Shown: positions 1 to 5,335 of the stretch, piece after piece
Position numbering within the stretch: position 1 is the stretch's first letter
Layout: each line of letters begins with the position of its first letter
Source of the DNA: Candidatus Bathyarchaeota archaeon
GTDB taxonomy: Archaea; Thermoproteota; Bathyarchaeia; TCS64
Reading direction: 5' to 3'
Assembly (NCBI GenBank): GCA_030691555.1
Contig: JAUYEB010000136.1
Location: 1-5,335, forward strand
Length of the DNA stretch: 5,335 bases
Notes under the pieces: model-generated
Seen by the model: only the letters and a program-made list of their open reading frames with translations
Databases searched by the model: none
What the model was told of the DNA's origin: nothing
Position numbers and translations under genes: made by a program

Positions 1-1
1 A

Positions 2-865
2 TCCGCCTTCAAGGTCGCCATCGACCCCGGCAACGGCACGGGCGTCCTTACCGCCCCCACAGTCGCCCAGCGCCTCGGCTGCAGCGTCTACACGGTCAAC
101 GCCGAGCTGGACGGCCGCTTCCCCGGGAGGGAGTCCGAGCCGCGCCCCGACAACCTCGGCGCCCTCCGGGAACTCGTAAAGGCGACGGGCGCGGACATGG
201 GCGTCGCGTTCGATGGGGACGCCGACAGGAGCATGTTCCTCGACGAGAGGGGGGAGGTGCTCTGGGGGGACCGCAGCTTCGCCCTGGTCGCCGCCGACTT
301 CATGGCCAAGCACAGGGGGGCGCGCGTCGTCACCCCAGTCAGCTCAAGCAGGGCGATAACCGACGTGGTCGAGGCGGCGGGGGGGAGCGTGATGCTGACC
401 CGCGTCGGCAGCGTCGACATAAGCCGCGCCATGGTGGAGCACGGCATCGACTTCGGCGGGGAGGAGACCGGCGGCGTCATGTACGGCCCCCACCACCCCG
501 TCAGGGACGGCTCCATGACGATGGCCCTCATACTCGGCATAATGGCAGACAGGGGCCACCCCCTATCCACACTCGTCGGCGAGCTCCCCCGCTACGCGCA
601 GGCGAAGGACCGTGTGAACTGCCCCAACGACGCCAAGAAGGCGGTCCTCGAGGTACTCAGGAAGCGCGTCGCCGCCCCGAGGGTCGAGACGATGGACGGC
701 CTCAAGCTCATCTTCCCAGACGGGAGCTGGATACTCGTCCGCCCAAGCGGCACCGAGCCCATCTTCAGGCTCTACGCCGAGGCCGACACTCAGGAGAGGG
801 CCGACGGGCTCCTCGCCGAGAACAAGAGGCTCGTCGAGGAGACGGTCAAGGGCCTCAGTGCCTGA
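2..865 (+). CDS. glmM: Phosphoglucosamine mutase / phosphohexomutase, archaeal type (5' end missing)
   Basis: Alpha-D-phosphohexomutase family. These enzymes move phosphate between C1 and C6 of a hexose; the archaeal GlmM branch makes glucosamine-1-phosphate for UDP-GlcNAc in the cytoplasm. The frame is open from base 2, giving 287 residues without a start. It begins inside domain 2 (VAIDPGNGTG). The Mg-binding loop DGDADR is at residues 71-76, the sugar-recognition loop GGEETGG at about 152-158, and the domain 4 phosphate-binding loop RPSGTEPIFR at 247-256. Family members run about 450 residues, so roughly 160 are missing, including domain 1 with the phosphoserine loop. The stop TGA at 863-865 lies inside the 3' end of the convergent tpiA gene. 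A bifunctional phosphomannomutase/phosphoglucomutase is the main alternative: the archaeal EExGG loop does not separate these activities, so the family is secure and the exact substrate is not. Confidence 0.88.
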   Translation, partial: SAFKVAIDPGNGTGVLTAPTVAQRLGCSVYTVNAELDGRFPGRESEPRPDNLGALRELVKATGADMGVAFDGDADRSMFLDERGEVLWGDRSFALVAADFMAKHRGARVVTPVSSSRAITDVVEAAGGSVMLTRVGSVDISRAMVEHGIDFGGEETGGVMYGPHHPVRDGSMTMALILGIMADRGHPLSTLVGELPRYAQAKDRVNCPNDAKKAVLEVLRKRVAAPRVETMDGLKLIFPDGSWILVRPSGTEPIFRLYAEADTQERADGLLAENKRLVEETVKGLSA

Positions 866-1544
866 GGCTCCGGGCAAGGTCGAGGAGCGCCGCCTGCGGG
901 TCCTTTGCCTTAACGACCCCGCTCGCGACGAGTATGCCCTCCGCCCCGAGCTTCTGGGCGGCGACGACGTCCTCGCCGCTGGTTATGCCCGCCCCGCAGA
1001 GTACGTGGATCTTGGTGTTCACGTGCTTTATCGCGGTGACGGCGCCGGAGACGACCTCTGGCCTCGCCTTGGAGACGGAGATGCCCGAGCCTATGAGTTC
1101 TGGGGGCTCGATAGCTATGGCGTGTGGGGCGAAGGCGGCCACCTGCCTCCCCTTCTCGACGGAGTCGACGCAGACGACGGTCTCCAGGTCGGCCTCGCGC
1201 GCCCTCTTTATCGTCGCCTTGATGACCTCGAGGGGTAACTGCCTCTCGCTGTGGTTGATGAGTGTCCCGACGCACCCCGCCTCGGCGACCGACTCGGGGA
1301 GGATGTGGCCCGTGAACTGGCCCACGCCGACGGGGTCGACGTGCTGGGCGAAGACCGGGGTCTCGCTCGCGTCTATGACGACCTTCGAGTCGGCGAGCTG
1401 CGTGGCGAGGGCGATGCTCGTCCCCGTCTTTATGTGCACCTGCTCGGCGATCTTCGCGAGCCTGACGGCGTTCTCCCCCATCCCCTCCCTGTAGGTCTTC
1501 AGGTTGACGAGGATGAGCGGATACTTGACGAGGATTCCCTCCAT
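855..1544 (-). CDS. tpiA: Triosephosphate isomerase, archaeal type
   Basis: Interconverts dihydroxyacetone phosphate and glyceraldehyde-3-phosphate in glycolysis and gluconeogenesis; a cytoplasmic (beta/alpha)8 barrel. The 229-residue product has the length of archaeal TIMs (about 225) rather than the roughly 250 of bacterial and eukaryotic ones. Visible landmarks are the catalytic lysine in NLKTY (K16), the electrophilic histidine in NHSE (H98), the catalytic glutamate in IEPPELIG (E146), the following loop GSGIS (152-156), and the phosphate-binding segments CGAGI (183-187) and ASGV (208-211). All catalytic residues are present. I chose ATG 1542-1544 because it sits just before the first barrel strand and has a weak GGTG Shine-Dalgarno at 1551-1554. 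A longer frame back to 1769 would add 75 basic residues unlike TIM and overlap the upstream gene. A GTG at 1551-1553 is a minor alternative. It lies 52 bases after the membrane-protein gene on the same strand, so co-transcription is likely. Confidence 0.96.
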   Translation of the reverse strand: MEGILVKYPLILVNLKTYREGMGENAVRLAKIAEQVHIKTGTSIALATQLADSKVVIDASETPVFAQHVDPVGVGQFTGHILPESVAEAGCVGTLINHSERQLPLEVIKATIKRAREADLETVVCVDSVEKGRQVAAFAPHAIAIEPPELIGSGISVSKARPEVVSGAVTAIKHVNTKIHVLCGAGITSGEDVVAAQKLGAEGILVASGVVKAKDPQAALLDLARSLRH

Positions 1545-1596
1545 GCCCGACACCGTCTGATAAGCGACCCCGGCCCCTATTGAGTCTTCAGATTCT

Positions 1597-2547
1597 CTAG
1601 TGGACCACGAGCCTCGGCGAGGACTCGGGCGGCAGGCTGTACCCTGTTGTTTCGAGGGTGTAGAAGTAGTTCCCCGGGGCCGTCGGGGTGAACAGGAATA
1701 GATACGTCGACACGGTGCCCGGCGCCGCGGTGATAGTCTTCGTCTGTGTGAACCGCGGCTCGGCGACACCCTCCATGTAGATGGTGCATGTGGCCTGCTG
1801 CGTCAGGGAGTGGACGCGCGTCGGGTTCGATGCAGTGACCAGCACCGGGGTCGAGTCTCCGACGTTCGCGGTGTAGACGCCGCCGGGGCTGGGGGCGTCC
1901 CACTCCGAGGAGATGTCGAGCTTGGGCAGCGAGACTATGGGGTACCTCGTCGTGGTGAATGGGAGCATCGACTCCAGGAAGAGGACGTTAGCCTTCGCGC
2001 GGCCCGTGATCCTCACCTCGACCTCGCCACCGTGCTCCGCGGCGGCGGCCGAGATGATCTCCCTTAGGGCCGCCACGTCAGCGACCCTGAGGTCCACGGT
2101 CCTGTTCAGGTAGGCGACGTACCCCACCTTCGCCCTCGGGAACTGGAAGGTCTGGGCGGCGACCTCCCTCCCCTCGATGAGCAGGTGCATCTCCACGTCC
2201 GATACCTCCGGCTGGGTGACGACGATTGGGCTCAGGGTCACGCTGATGAGCCACTTCCTCACGTAGTCGGGGGTCTGAGTAATCGGGCCCTCGGTGTTGT
2301 TGTAGCCGCGGATCGTTATGGCTAGCCCCACGCCGAGTGTGGCGTTCTCCCCCTCCAGCGTGTCCCTGAGGTAGGCCGCCACAGCCTCCTCGGAGGTGTT
2401 GAGGCTGACCGCCATGTTGGAGAGCTCGTTGAAGCTGCCGTAGATGTTGCCGATCTCCCGCCCGGCCAGCATGGCGGCGAAGATGATCACCAGCTGGACC
2501 AGGCCGATGAGCTCCTCCCTGCTTATTATCTCCTCCTTCTCCGTCAT
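1597..2547 (-). CDS. Membrane-anchored surface protein of unknown function (possible LEA14-like plus Ig-like domains)
   Basis: I do not recognise a named family. The 316-residue product starts with a short charged N-terminus (1-12) and one hydrophobic segment at about 13-29 (LIGLVQLVIIFAAMLAG), which reads as a signal anchor or uncleaved signal peptide. The rest is hydrophilic and strand-rich, so it probably lies outside the cell. It has four N-glycosylation sequons (N50, N68, N83, N148), consistent with an archaeal surface protein. Residues about 98-210 resemble LEA14/WHy-type beta-sandwiches, especially the stretch around 175-206 (EVEVRITGRAKANVLFLES, then PFTTTRYPI). Residues about 211-316 look like a CARDB/Ig-like domain (VLVTASNP, then TAPGNYFYTLET). 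Both domain calls are inference from pattern. ATG 2545-2547 leads directly into the anchor, and a TATA-like box lies about 28 bases upstream, suggesting a leaderless mRNA. The gene precedes tpiA and is probably co-transcribed with it; no functional link to TIM is evident. Confidence 0.8.
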   Translation of the reverse strand: MTEKEEIISREELIGLVQLVIIFAAMLAGREIGNIYGSFNELSNMAVSLNTSEEAVAAYLRDTLEGENATLGVGLAITIRGYNNTEGPITQTPDYVRKWLISVTLSPIVVTQPEVSDVEMHLLIEGREVAAQTFQFPRAKVGYVAYLNRTVDLRVADVAALREIISAAAAEHGGEVEVRITGRAKANVLFLESMLPFTTTRYPIVSLPKLDISSEWDAPSPGGVYTANVGDSTPVLVTASNPTRVHSLTQQATCTIYMEGVAEPRFTQTKTITAAPGTVSTYLFLFTPTAPGNYFYTLETTGYSLPPESSPRLVVH

Positions 2548-2571
2548 CGATCTGCCCTTGGACGCCGCCGC

Positions 2572-2579
2572 ATATTATG
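2572..2579 (-). promoter_or_regulatory. TATA-like box for the surface-protein/tpiA unit
   Basis: On the minus strand the sequence reads GCATAATATGC across 2570-2580, an AT-rich island in GC-rich surroundings. Its centre is about 28 bases before the ATG at 2547. Archaeal TATA boxes lie about 25-30 bases before the transcription start, so the transcript would begin at or next to the start codon. No Shine-Dalgarno is visible in the short interval, which fits leaderless expression. Position and composition are seen; function is inferred. Confidence 0.45.
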
Positions 2580-2626
2580 CTTCTGAAAGAAGAGGCCCTT
2601 TGGTGGGGAAACCTTCACACAGAAAC

Positions 2627-2634
2627 TTAATTAA
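2627..2634 (+). promoter_or_regulatory. AT-rich palindrome TTAATTAA, possible TATA element
   Basis: A perfect 8-base palindrome lies in the middle of the divergent intergenic region. It could serve as a TATA-like element for a transcript starting near 2655-2660 on the plus strand, as an upstream element for the leftward unit, or simply be AT-rich spacer. A second AT-rich stretch, CTTTTAGA, follows at 2646-2653. There is no direct evidence of function. Confidence 0.2.
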
Positions 2635-2695
2635 CGGGTCGGCGCCTTTTAGATGGGACCAAAACTCACAGGAAGGATTGAGATCGCCCGGAGTC

Positions 2696-2712
2696 CCCCG
2701 GTTGAGCCGGGG
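2696..2712 (+). repeat. GC-rich inverted repeat upstream of metG
   Basis: The sequence is CCCCGG, loop TTGAG, CCGGGG: a perfect 6-bp stem with a 5-base loop, ending 7 bases before the TATA-like box of metG. A second copy of the left arm core (CCCGG at 2687-2691) could pair with the same right arm. The hairpin is followed at 2720-2723 by TTTT. It could be an operator for a repressor or activator next to the promoter, or the 3' hairpin of a short RNA. The symmetry is seen directly; its role is not established. Confidence 0.4.
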
Positions 2713-2719
2713 CAACGTG

Positions 2720-2727
2720 TTTTAATA
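2720..2727 (+). promoter_or_regulatory. TATA-like box of metG
   Basis: TTTTAATA sits in otherwise GC-rich sequence. Its centre is about 48 bases before the metG ATG, which predicts a transcription start near 2750 and a leader of roughly 20 bases containing the Shine-Dalgarno at 2762-2765. The spacing fits archaeal TBP/TFB promoters. A BRE is not obvious. Confidence 0.5.
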
Positions 2728-2757
2728 GCCCTGACCGGCTATTCGATCGAAAACTTC

Positions 2758-2765
2758 GGGGGGAG
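2758..2765 (+). promoter_or_regulatory. Ribosome binding site of metG
   Basis: GGGGGGAG ends 6 bases before ATG 2772. The GGAG core (2762-2765) matches the archaeal anti-Shine-Dalgarno (CCUCC) and supports this ATG as the start. Confidence 0.6.
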
Positions 2766-2771
2766 CCAGCC

Positions 2772-4892
2772 ATGAAGGATCTGAAGAACCGCGTGCTGAT
2801 AACGTCGGCGCTCATCTACGCCAACGGACCCGTCCACATAGGCCACCTTGTGGAGAACACACAGACGGACATCTACGTCCGGTTCCTCAAGCTCAACGGC
2901 CACGACGCCTTCTACTGCGGGGCGGAGGACACCCACGGAGCCCCCATAGAGATAGCCGCCGCGAAGCAGGGCGTGACCCCCGAGCAGTTCATCGACAGGT
3001 GGGTGAAGGAGCACGAGGAGGACTACAGGCGTTACCACATCGACTACGACAGCTACTACACCACAAACAGCCCCGAGAATCAGTACTACACCGAGCTCAT
3101 CTTCAAGCGCCTCGTGGACGCGGGCCACATCTACACGAAGGAGATAGAGCTCACCTACTGCGAGCACTGCAAGAGGTACCTACCCGACAGGTACGTGAAG
3201 GGGACGTGCCCCAAATGCGGTGCGAAGGACCAGTACGGCGACGTCTGCGAGAGGTGCAACGCCACCTACTCCACAACCGACCTCGTCGAGCCCTACTGCA
3301 GCATCTGCGGCTCCACCCCCATCCGGAAGCCGAGCCGCCACTACTTCTTCCGCCTCAACGACTTCAGCGACAAGCTCCGCGCATGGCTCAACGGCAACAA
3401 GAACCTGCAGCCCGAGATCAGGAACCAGATACTCAGCTGGGTCGACCAGGGGCTTCAGGACTGGTGCATTAGCAGGGACGGCCCCTACTTCGGCTTCAAG
3501 ATACCCGGGGAGGAGAGCAAGTACTTCTACGTCTGGCTCGACGCCCCCATCGGCTACATCGCCTCGACGGCGAACTACTGCAGGGGTAAGCCCTTCACGG
3601 CGGACGACATCTGGCAGAAGCCCGACTCCACGATCATCCACGTCATCGGGAAGGACATCATCTACTTCCACCTCCTCTTCTGGCCCGCCGTCCTAATGGG
3701 CAGCGGATTCCACGTCCCCGACAACGTCGTCGTCCACGGCTTCCTAAACGTCAACGGGGGGAAGATGAGCAAGAGCCGAGGCACATTCCTCACCGCAAGC
3801 GAGTTCGCCGACCTCCTCGACCCCGAGCTACTCCGCTACTACTACGCCGCCAACCTCGGCCACACCATGACCGACATCGACCTCGACCTCAAAACCCTGC
3901 AGGACAAGGTCAACAACGAGCTCGTAAGCAACATCGCCAACCTCGTCTACAGGACACTCAGCTTCCTCGACAAGAACTTCGACAGCACCGTCACCACGAC
4001 GCTGAACAAGGAACTACTCGCCGACGTGGCGAAGAAGGCGGAGGGCGTCAGGGACAGCTACTACGACCTCAACTTCCGCGAGGCCGTGGCGAAGACGCTG
4101 GAGATCAGCACCGTCGGGAACAGGTACTTCCAGGAGAACCGGCCGTGGGAGCTCGTCAAGACGGACAGGGAGAGGACGCAGAGGGTCTTGACCGACTGCG
4201 TAAACATCGTCAAGACGGTGGCGGTCCTCATGAAGCCGATCACCCCCGTCTTCGCCGCCAAGGTCGAGGAGCAGCTAGGACTCCCGGCCCTCAAGTGGGC
4301 CGACGTCGACCGCGTCGTCGAGAACCACCGAATCGCCGGCGCCAAGATAATCCTCCGCAAGATCGACCCCATAGTGCTGAAGAAGCCCGTGGAGAAGATT
4401 GAGGAGCCTAAAAAGGTGGGGAAGGACCCCGCCGCCATAAACCTCAGGGTCGCCGAGGTCGTCGAGGTCAGGGACCACCCGCAGGCCGACAAGCTCTACG
4501 TCCTCAAGATCGACCTGGGCACGGAGCAGAGGCAGCTCTGCGCCGGGCTCAAGCCCTACTACCCGGAGAAGGCCGACCTGCTCGGGAAGCACCTCGTCGT
4601 CGTAACCAACCTGAAGCCGGCGAAGCTCCGCGGCGAGCTCAGCCAGGGGATGCTCCTCGCGGCGGACAACGGGAAGGAGGTCGGGGTCCTCAACGCCCCC
4701 GCGTCGAGGCCCGGGACGCAGGTCACCGTCGAGGGCGCAGCCGGCTACTCGATGGCGGAGATAACGATCGAGGAGCTCCAATCCTTCAAGCTCGAGGCAA
4801 AGGGGGGGAAGCCCTACCTCGAGGGGAAGGTGCTCAGGACCCCCGAGGGTGAGGTCGCCATCGACAGGGTCTCCGACGGGAAGATCAGGTAG
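2772..4892 (+). CDS. metG: Methionyl-tRNA synthetase with fused C-terminal EMAPII/Trbp111-type tRNA-binding domain
   Basis: Charges tRNA-Met (initiator and elongator) with methionine in the cytoplasm; a class Ia synthetase, complete at 706 residues. The Rossmann domain carries HIGH at 22-25 and KMSKS at 331-335. The inserted zinc domain has four CxxC knuckles: C130/C133, C146/C149, C159/C162 and C176/C179. The active-site segments GAEDTHG (50-56) and VWLDAPIGY (254-262) are intact. In the anticodon-binding helical bundle, N390, R394 and W459 fall where E. coli MetRS contacts the CAU anticodon. Residues about 553-655 form an OB-fold tRNA-binding domain, followed by about 50 extra residues. The start follows a clear GGAG site. 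Length and order match E. coli MetG (677 aa). Unlike E. coli, the segment before HIGH reads SALIYANG rather than CALPYANG. The gene has its own promoter-like sequence and diverges from the surface-protein unit. Confidence 0.97.
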   Translation: MKDLKNRVLITSALIYANGPVHIGHLVENTQTDIYVRFLKLNGHDAFYCGAEDTHGAPIEIAAAKQGVTPEQFIDRWVKEHEEDYRRYHIDYDSYYTTNSPENQYYTELIFKRLVDAGHIYTKEIELTYCEHCKRYLPDRYVKGTCPKCGAKDQYGDVCERCNATYSTTDLVEPYCSICGSTPIRKPSRHYFFRLNDFSDKLRAWLNGNKNLQPEIRNQILSWVDQGLQDWCISRDGPYFGFKIPGEESKYFYVWLDAPIGYIASTANYCRGKPFTADDIWQKPDSTIIHVIGKDIIYFHLLFWPAVLMGSGFHVPDNVVVHGFLNVNGGKMSKSRGTFLTASEFADLLDPELLRYYYAANLGHTMTDIDLDLKTLQDKVNNELVSNIANLVYRTLSFLDKNFDSTVTTTLNKELLADVAKKAEGVRDSYYDLNFREAVAKTLEISTVGNRYFQENRPWELVKTDRERTQRVLTDCVNIVKTVAVLMKPITPVFAAKVEEQLGLPALKWADVDRVVENHRIAGAKIILRKIDPIVLKKPVEKIEEPKKVGKDPAAINLRVAEVVEVRDHPQADKLYVLKIDLGTEQRQLCAGLKPYYPEKADLLGKHLVVVTNLKPAKLRGELSQGMLLAADNGKEVGVLNAPASRPGTQVTVEGAAGYSMAEITIEELQSFKLEAKGGKPYLEGKVLRTPEGEVAIDRVSDGKIR

Positions 4893-4893
4893 A

Positions 4894-4924
4894 CCCCACT
4901 TATCCGTTTCCCATTTCACCATTT
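4894..4924 (+). terminator. Possible metG terminator (T-rich tract)
   Basis: Directly after the metG stop, the plus strand is pyrimidine-rich with repeated TTT runs (CCGTTTCCCATTTCACCATTT). Archaeal RNA polymerase can terminate at short T tracts without a hairpin. There is no strong stem and the runs are short, so this is a weak call. The tract abuts the TATA-like box of the next gene. Confidence 0.3.
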
Positions 4925-4928
4925 AAAA
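4922..4928 (+). promoter_or_regulatory. TATA-like box of the HMA-thioredoxin gene
   Basis: TTTAAAA stands out in GC-rich surroundings. Its centre is about 49 bases before ATG 4974, predicting a transcription start near 4950. That start would lie downstream of an in-frame ATG at 4935, which argues against that upstream start. It suggests the gene is transcribed separately from metG. Confidence 0.5.
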
Positions 4929-4961
4929 GGGCGGATGCCGATTCGACTTAGTGTGGAGGCC

Positions 4962-4967
4962 GAGGGA
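4962..4967 (+). promoter_or_regulatory. Ribosome binding site of the HMA-thioredoxin gene
   Basis: GAGGGA lies 6 bases before ATG 4974; a stronger GGAGG at 4955-4959 is 14 bases away. Either can pair with the archaeal 16S tail. Their placement favours ATG 4974 over the in-frame ATG at 4935. Confidence 0.4.
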
Positions 4968-4973
4968 CCAGCA

Positions 4974-5335
4974 ATGGCGGAAACTACCAAGGAGATACCC
5001 ATCATCCGGATGGATTGCCCCACCTGCATCGTTACCCTGGAGAAGTCGGTGATGAAGGTCACCGGCGTCAGGAAGGCGCAGGGCAACTACATGAAGAAGA
5101 CCCTCAAGGTCACCTACGACGAGGCTACCCCCCTAGCCTCCATCGAGAAGGCGATAGAGGACGTCGGCTACCAGGTCGCCTACAAGAAGTACCCGAGCCC
5201 CCTCTCAAGACTCCGCGGCCTCTTCAGCCGAGGCGACTCGAAGGCGATAACCGCCATCACGGACGCCGAGTTCCGGGCCAAGGTGCTGGGCTCCGAGAAG
5301 CCCGCCGCGGTCCTGTTCAGCGGCGAGGGCTGCCC
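4974..5335 (+). CDS. HMA (heavy-metal-associated) domain fused to a thioredoxin-like domain (3' end missing)
   Basis: Only the first 120 residues are in the window. Residues about 8-70 form an HMA domain of the copper-chaperone/metal-ATPase type: the metal-binding motif MDCPTC (13-18, ligands C15 and C18) follows the first strand, and the segment ends with the usual IEDVGYQV (61-68). A basic linker (about 71-90) follows. Then comes what looks like the start of a thioredoxin fold: a DAEFRAKVLGSEKPAAVLF stretch (97-115) matches the pattern before the active site, and C120 followed by CC (start of a proline codon) falls where the CxPC/CGPC motif begins. No signal peptide or membrane segment is seen, so it is probably cytoplasmic. 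ATG 4974 was chosen from promoter and Shine-Dalgarno placement; ATG 4935 would add 13 residues and GTG 4953 would add 7. The HMA call is firm and the thioredoxin call is probable. The role could be metal trafficking, or redox control of a metal site; this is inference. Confidence 0.82.
   Translation, partial: MAETTKEIPIIRMDCPTCIVTLEKSVMKVTGVRKAQGNYMKKTLKVTYDEATPLASIEKAIEDVGYQVAYKKYPSPLSRLRGLFSRGDSKAITAITDAEFRAKVLGSEKPAAVLFSGEGC

Noticed and set aside
934..1494. Plus-strand open frame opposite tpiA (186 residues)
   Set aside because: It is a GC-driven shadow of tpiA on the opposite strand, with low-complexity composition and no recognisable domain. All TIM catalytic motifs are on the minus strand.
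1545..1596. Possible terminator or separate tpiA promoter in the 52-base gap
   Set aside because: The only inverted repeat (GAGTC/GATTC at 1582-1595) is 5 bp with a mismatch or wobble and no T tract. The AT-rich words here are at poor spacing for a TATA box. Co-transcription is the simpler reading.
1545..1769. Upstream extension of the tpiA reading frame (75 extra residues)
   Set aside because: The extension is an Arg/Ser/Pro-rich translation antisense to no known domain, and it overlaps the surface-protein gene in another frame. TIM family length and the first barrel strand support ATG 1544.
2695..2713. Possible tRNA T-arm (CCCCG, 7-base loop, CGGGG)
   Set aside because: The loop GTTGAGC lacks the TTC of a T-loop, and no matching acceptor, D or anticodon arms are found at the right distances.
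2444..2725. Plus-strand open frame spanning the 5' end of the surface-protein gene and the divergent intergenic region
   Set aside because: It has no domain and no ribosome binding site, and it runs across two promoter-like elements. It is a chance open frame.
4275..4922. Minus-strand open frame opposite the metG 3' part (215 residues)
   Set aside because: It is Leu/Val/Asp/Gly-rich, as expected from the complement of a GC-rich gene, with no motif; the sense strand encodes a clear EMAPII-type domain.
4935..4973. ATG 4935 as the start of the HMA-thioredoxin gene
   Set aside because: It is in frame, but it lies only about 7 bases after the TATA-like box, hence upstream of the expected transcription start, and it lacks a Shine-Dalgarno.

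Overview
The window looks like a piece of a GC-rich archaeal chromosome. The triosephosphate isomerase is the short archaeal form (229 aa), and the sugar-phosphate mutase carries the GEETGG type of sugar loop seen in archaeal enzymes. AGG and ATA codons are used freely despite the high GC. AT-rich TATA-like boxes sit at archaeal spacing upstream of three genes. A Thermoproteota-type lineage is my guess, but the sequence alone does not fix the phylum.

Layout: (1) 2-865 (+) is the 3' part of a phosphoglucosamine/phosphohexose mutase, cut by the left edge. (2) 1597-2547 and 855-1544 (-) form a probable two-gene unit: a membrane-anchored surface protein of unknown function, then triosephosphate isomerase. 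The tpiA 3' end overlaps the mutase 3' end by 11 bases in convergent orientation. (3) 2548-2771 is a 224-base divergent intergenic region. It holds a TATA-like box for the leftward unit, an AT-rich palindrome, a set of mutually exclusive GC hairpins, and a TATA-like box plus Shine-Dalgarno for the rightward gene. (4) 2772-4892 (+) is a complete methionyl-tRNA synthetase with four CxxC knuckles and a fused C-terminal EMAPII/Trbp111-type tRNA-binding domain. (5) After an 81-base spacer with its own TATA-like box, 4974-5335 (+) starts a fusion of a heavy-metal-associated (HMA) domain to a thioredoxin-like domain, cut by the right edge just as the thioredoxin active site begins.

Most of the window is housekeeping: amino-sugar precursor supply, central carbon metabolism and translation. 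No mobile element, CRISPR array, rRNA or tRNA was seen. The less ordinary items are the HMA-thioredoxin fusion, the unrecognised surface protein encoded ahead of tpiA, the bacterial-looking fused MetRS, and the possible structured leader or small RNA upstream of metG.
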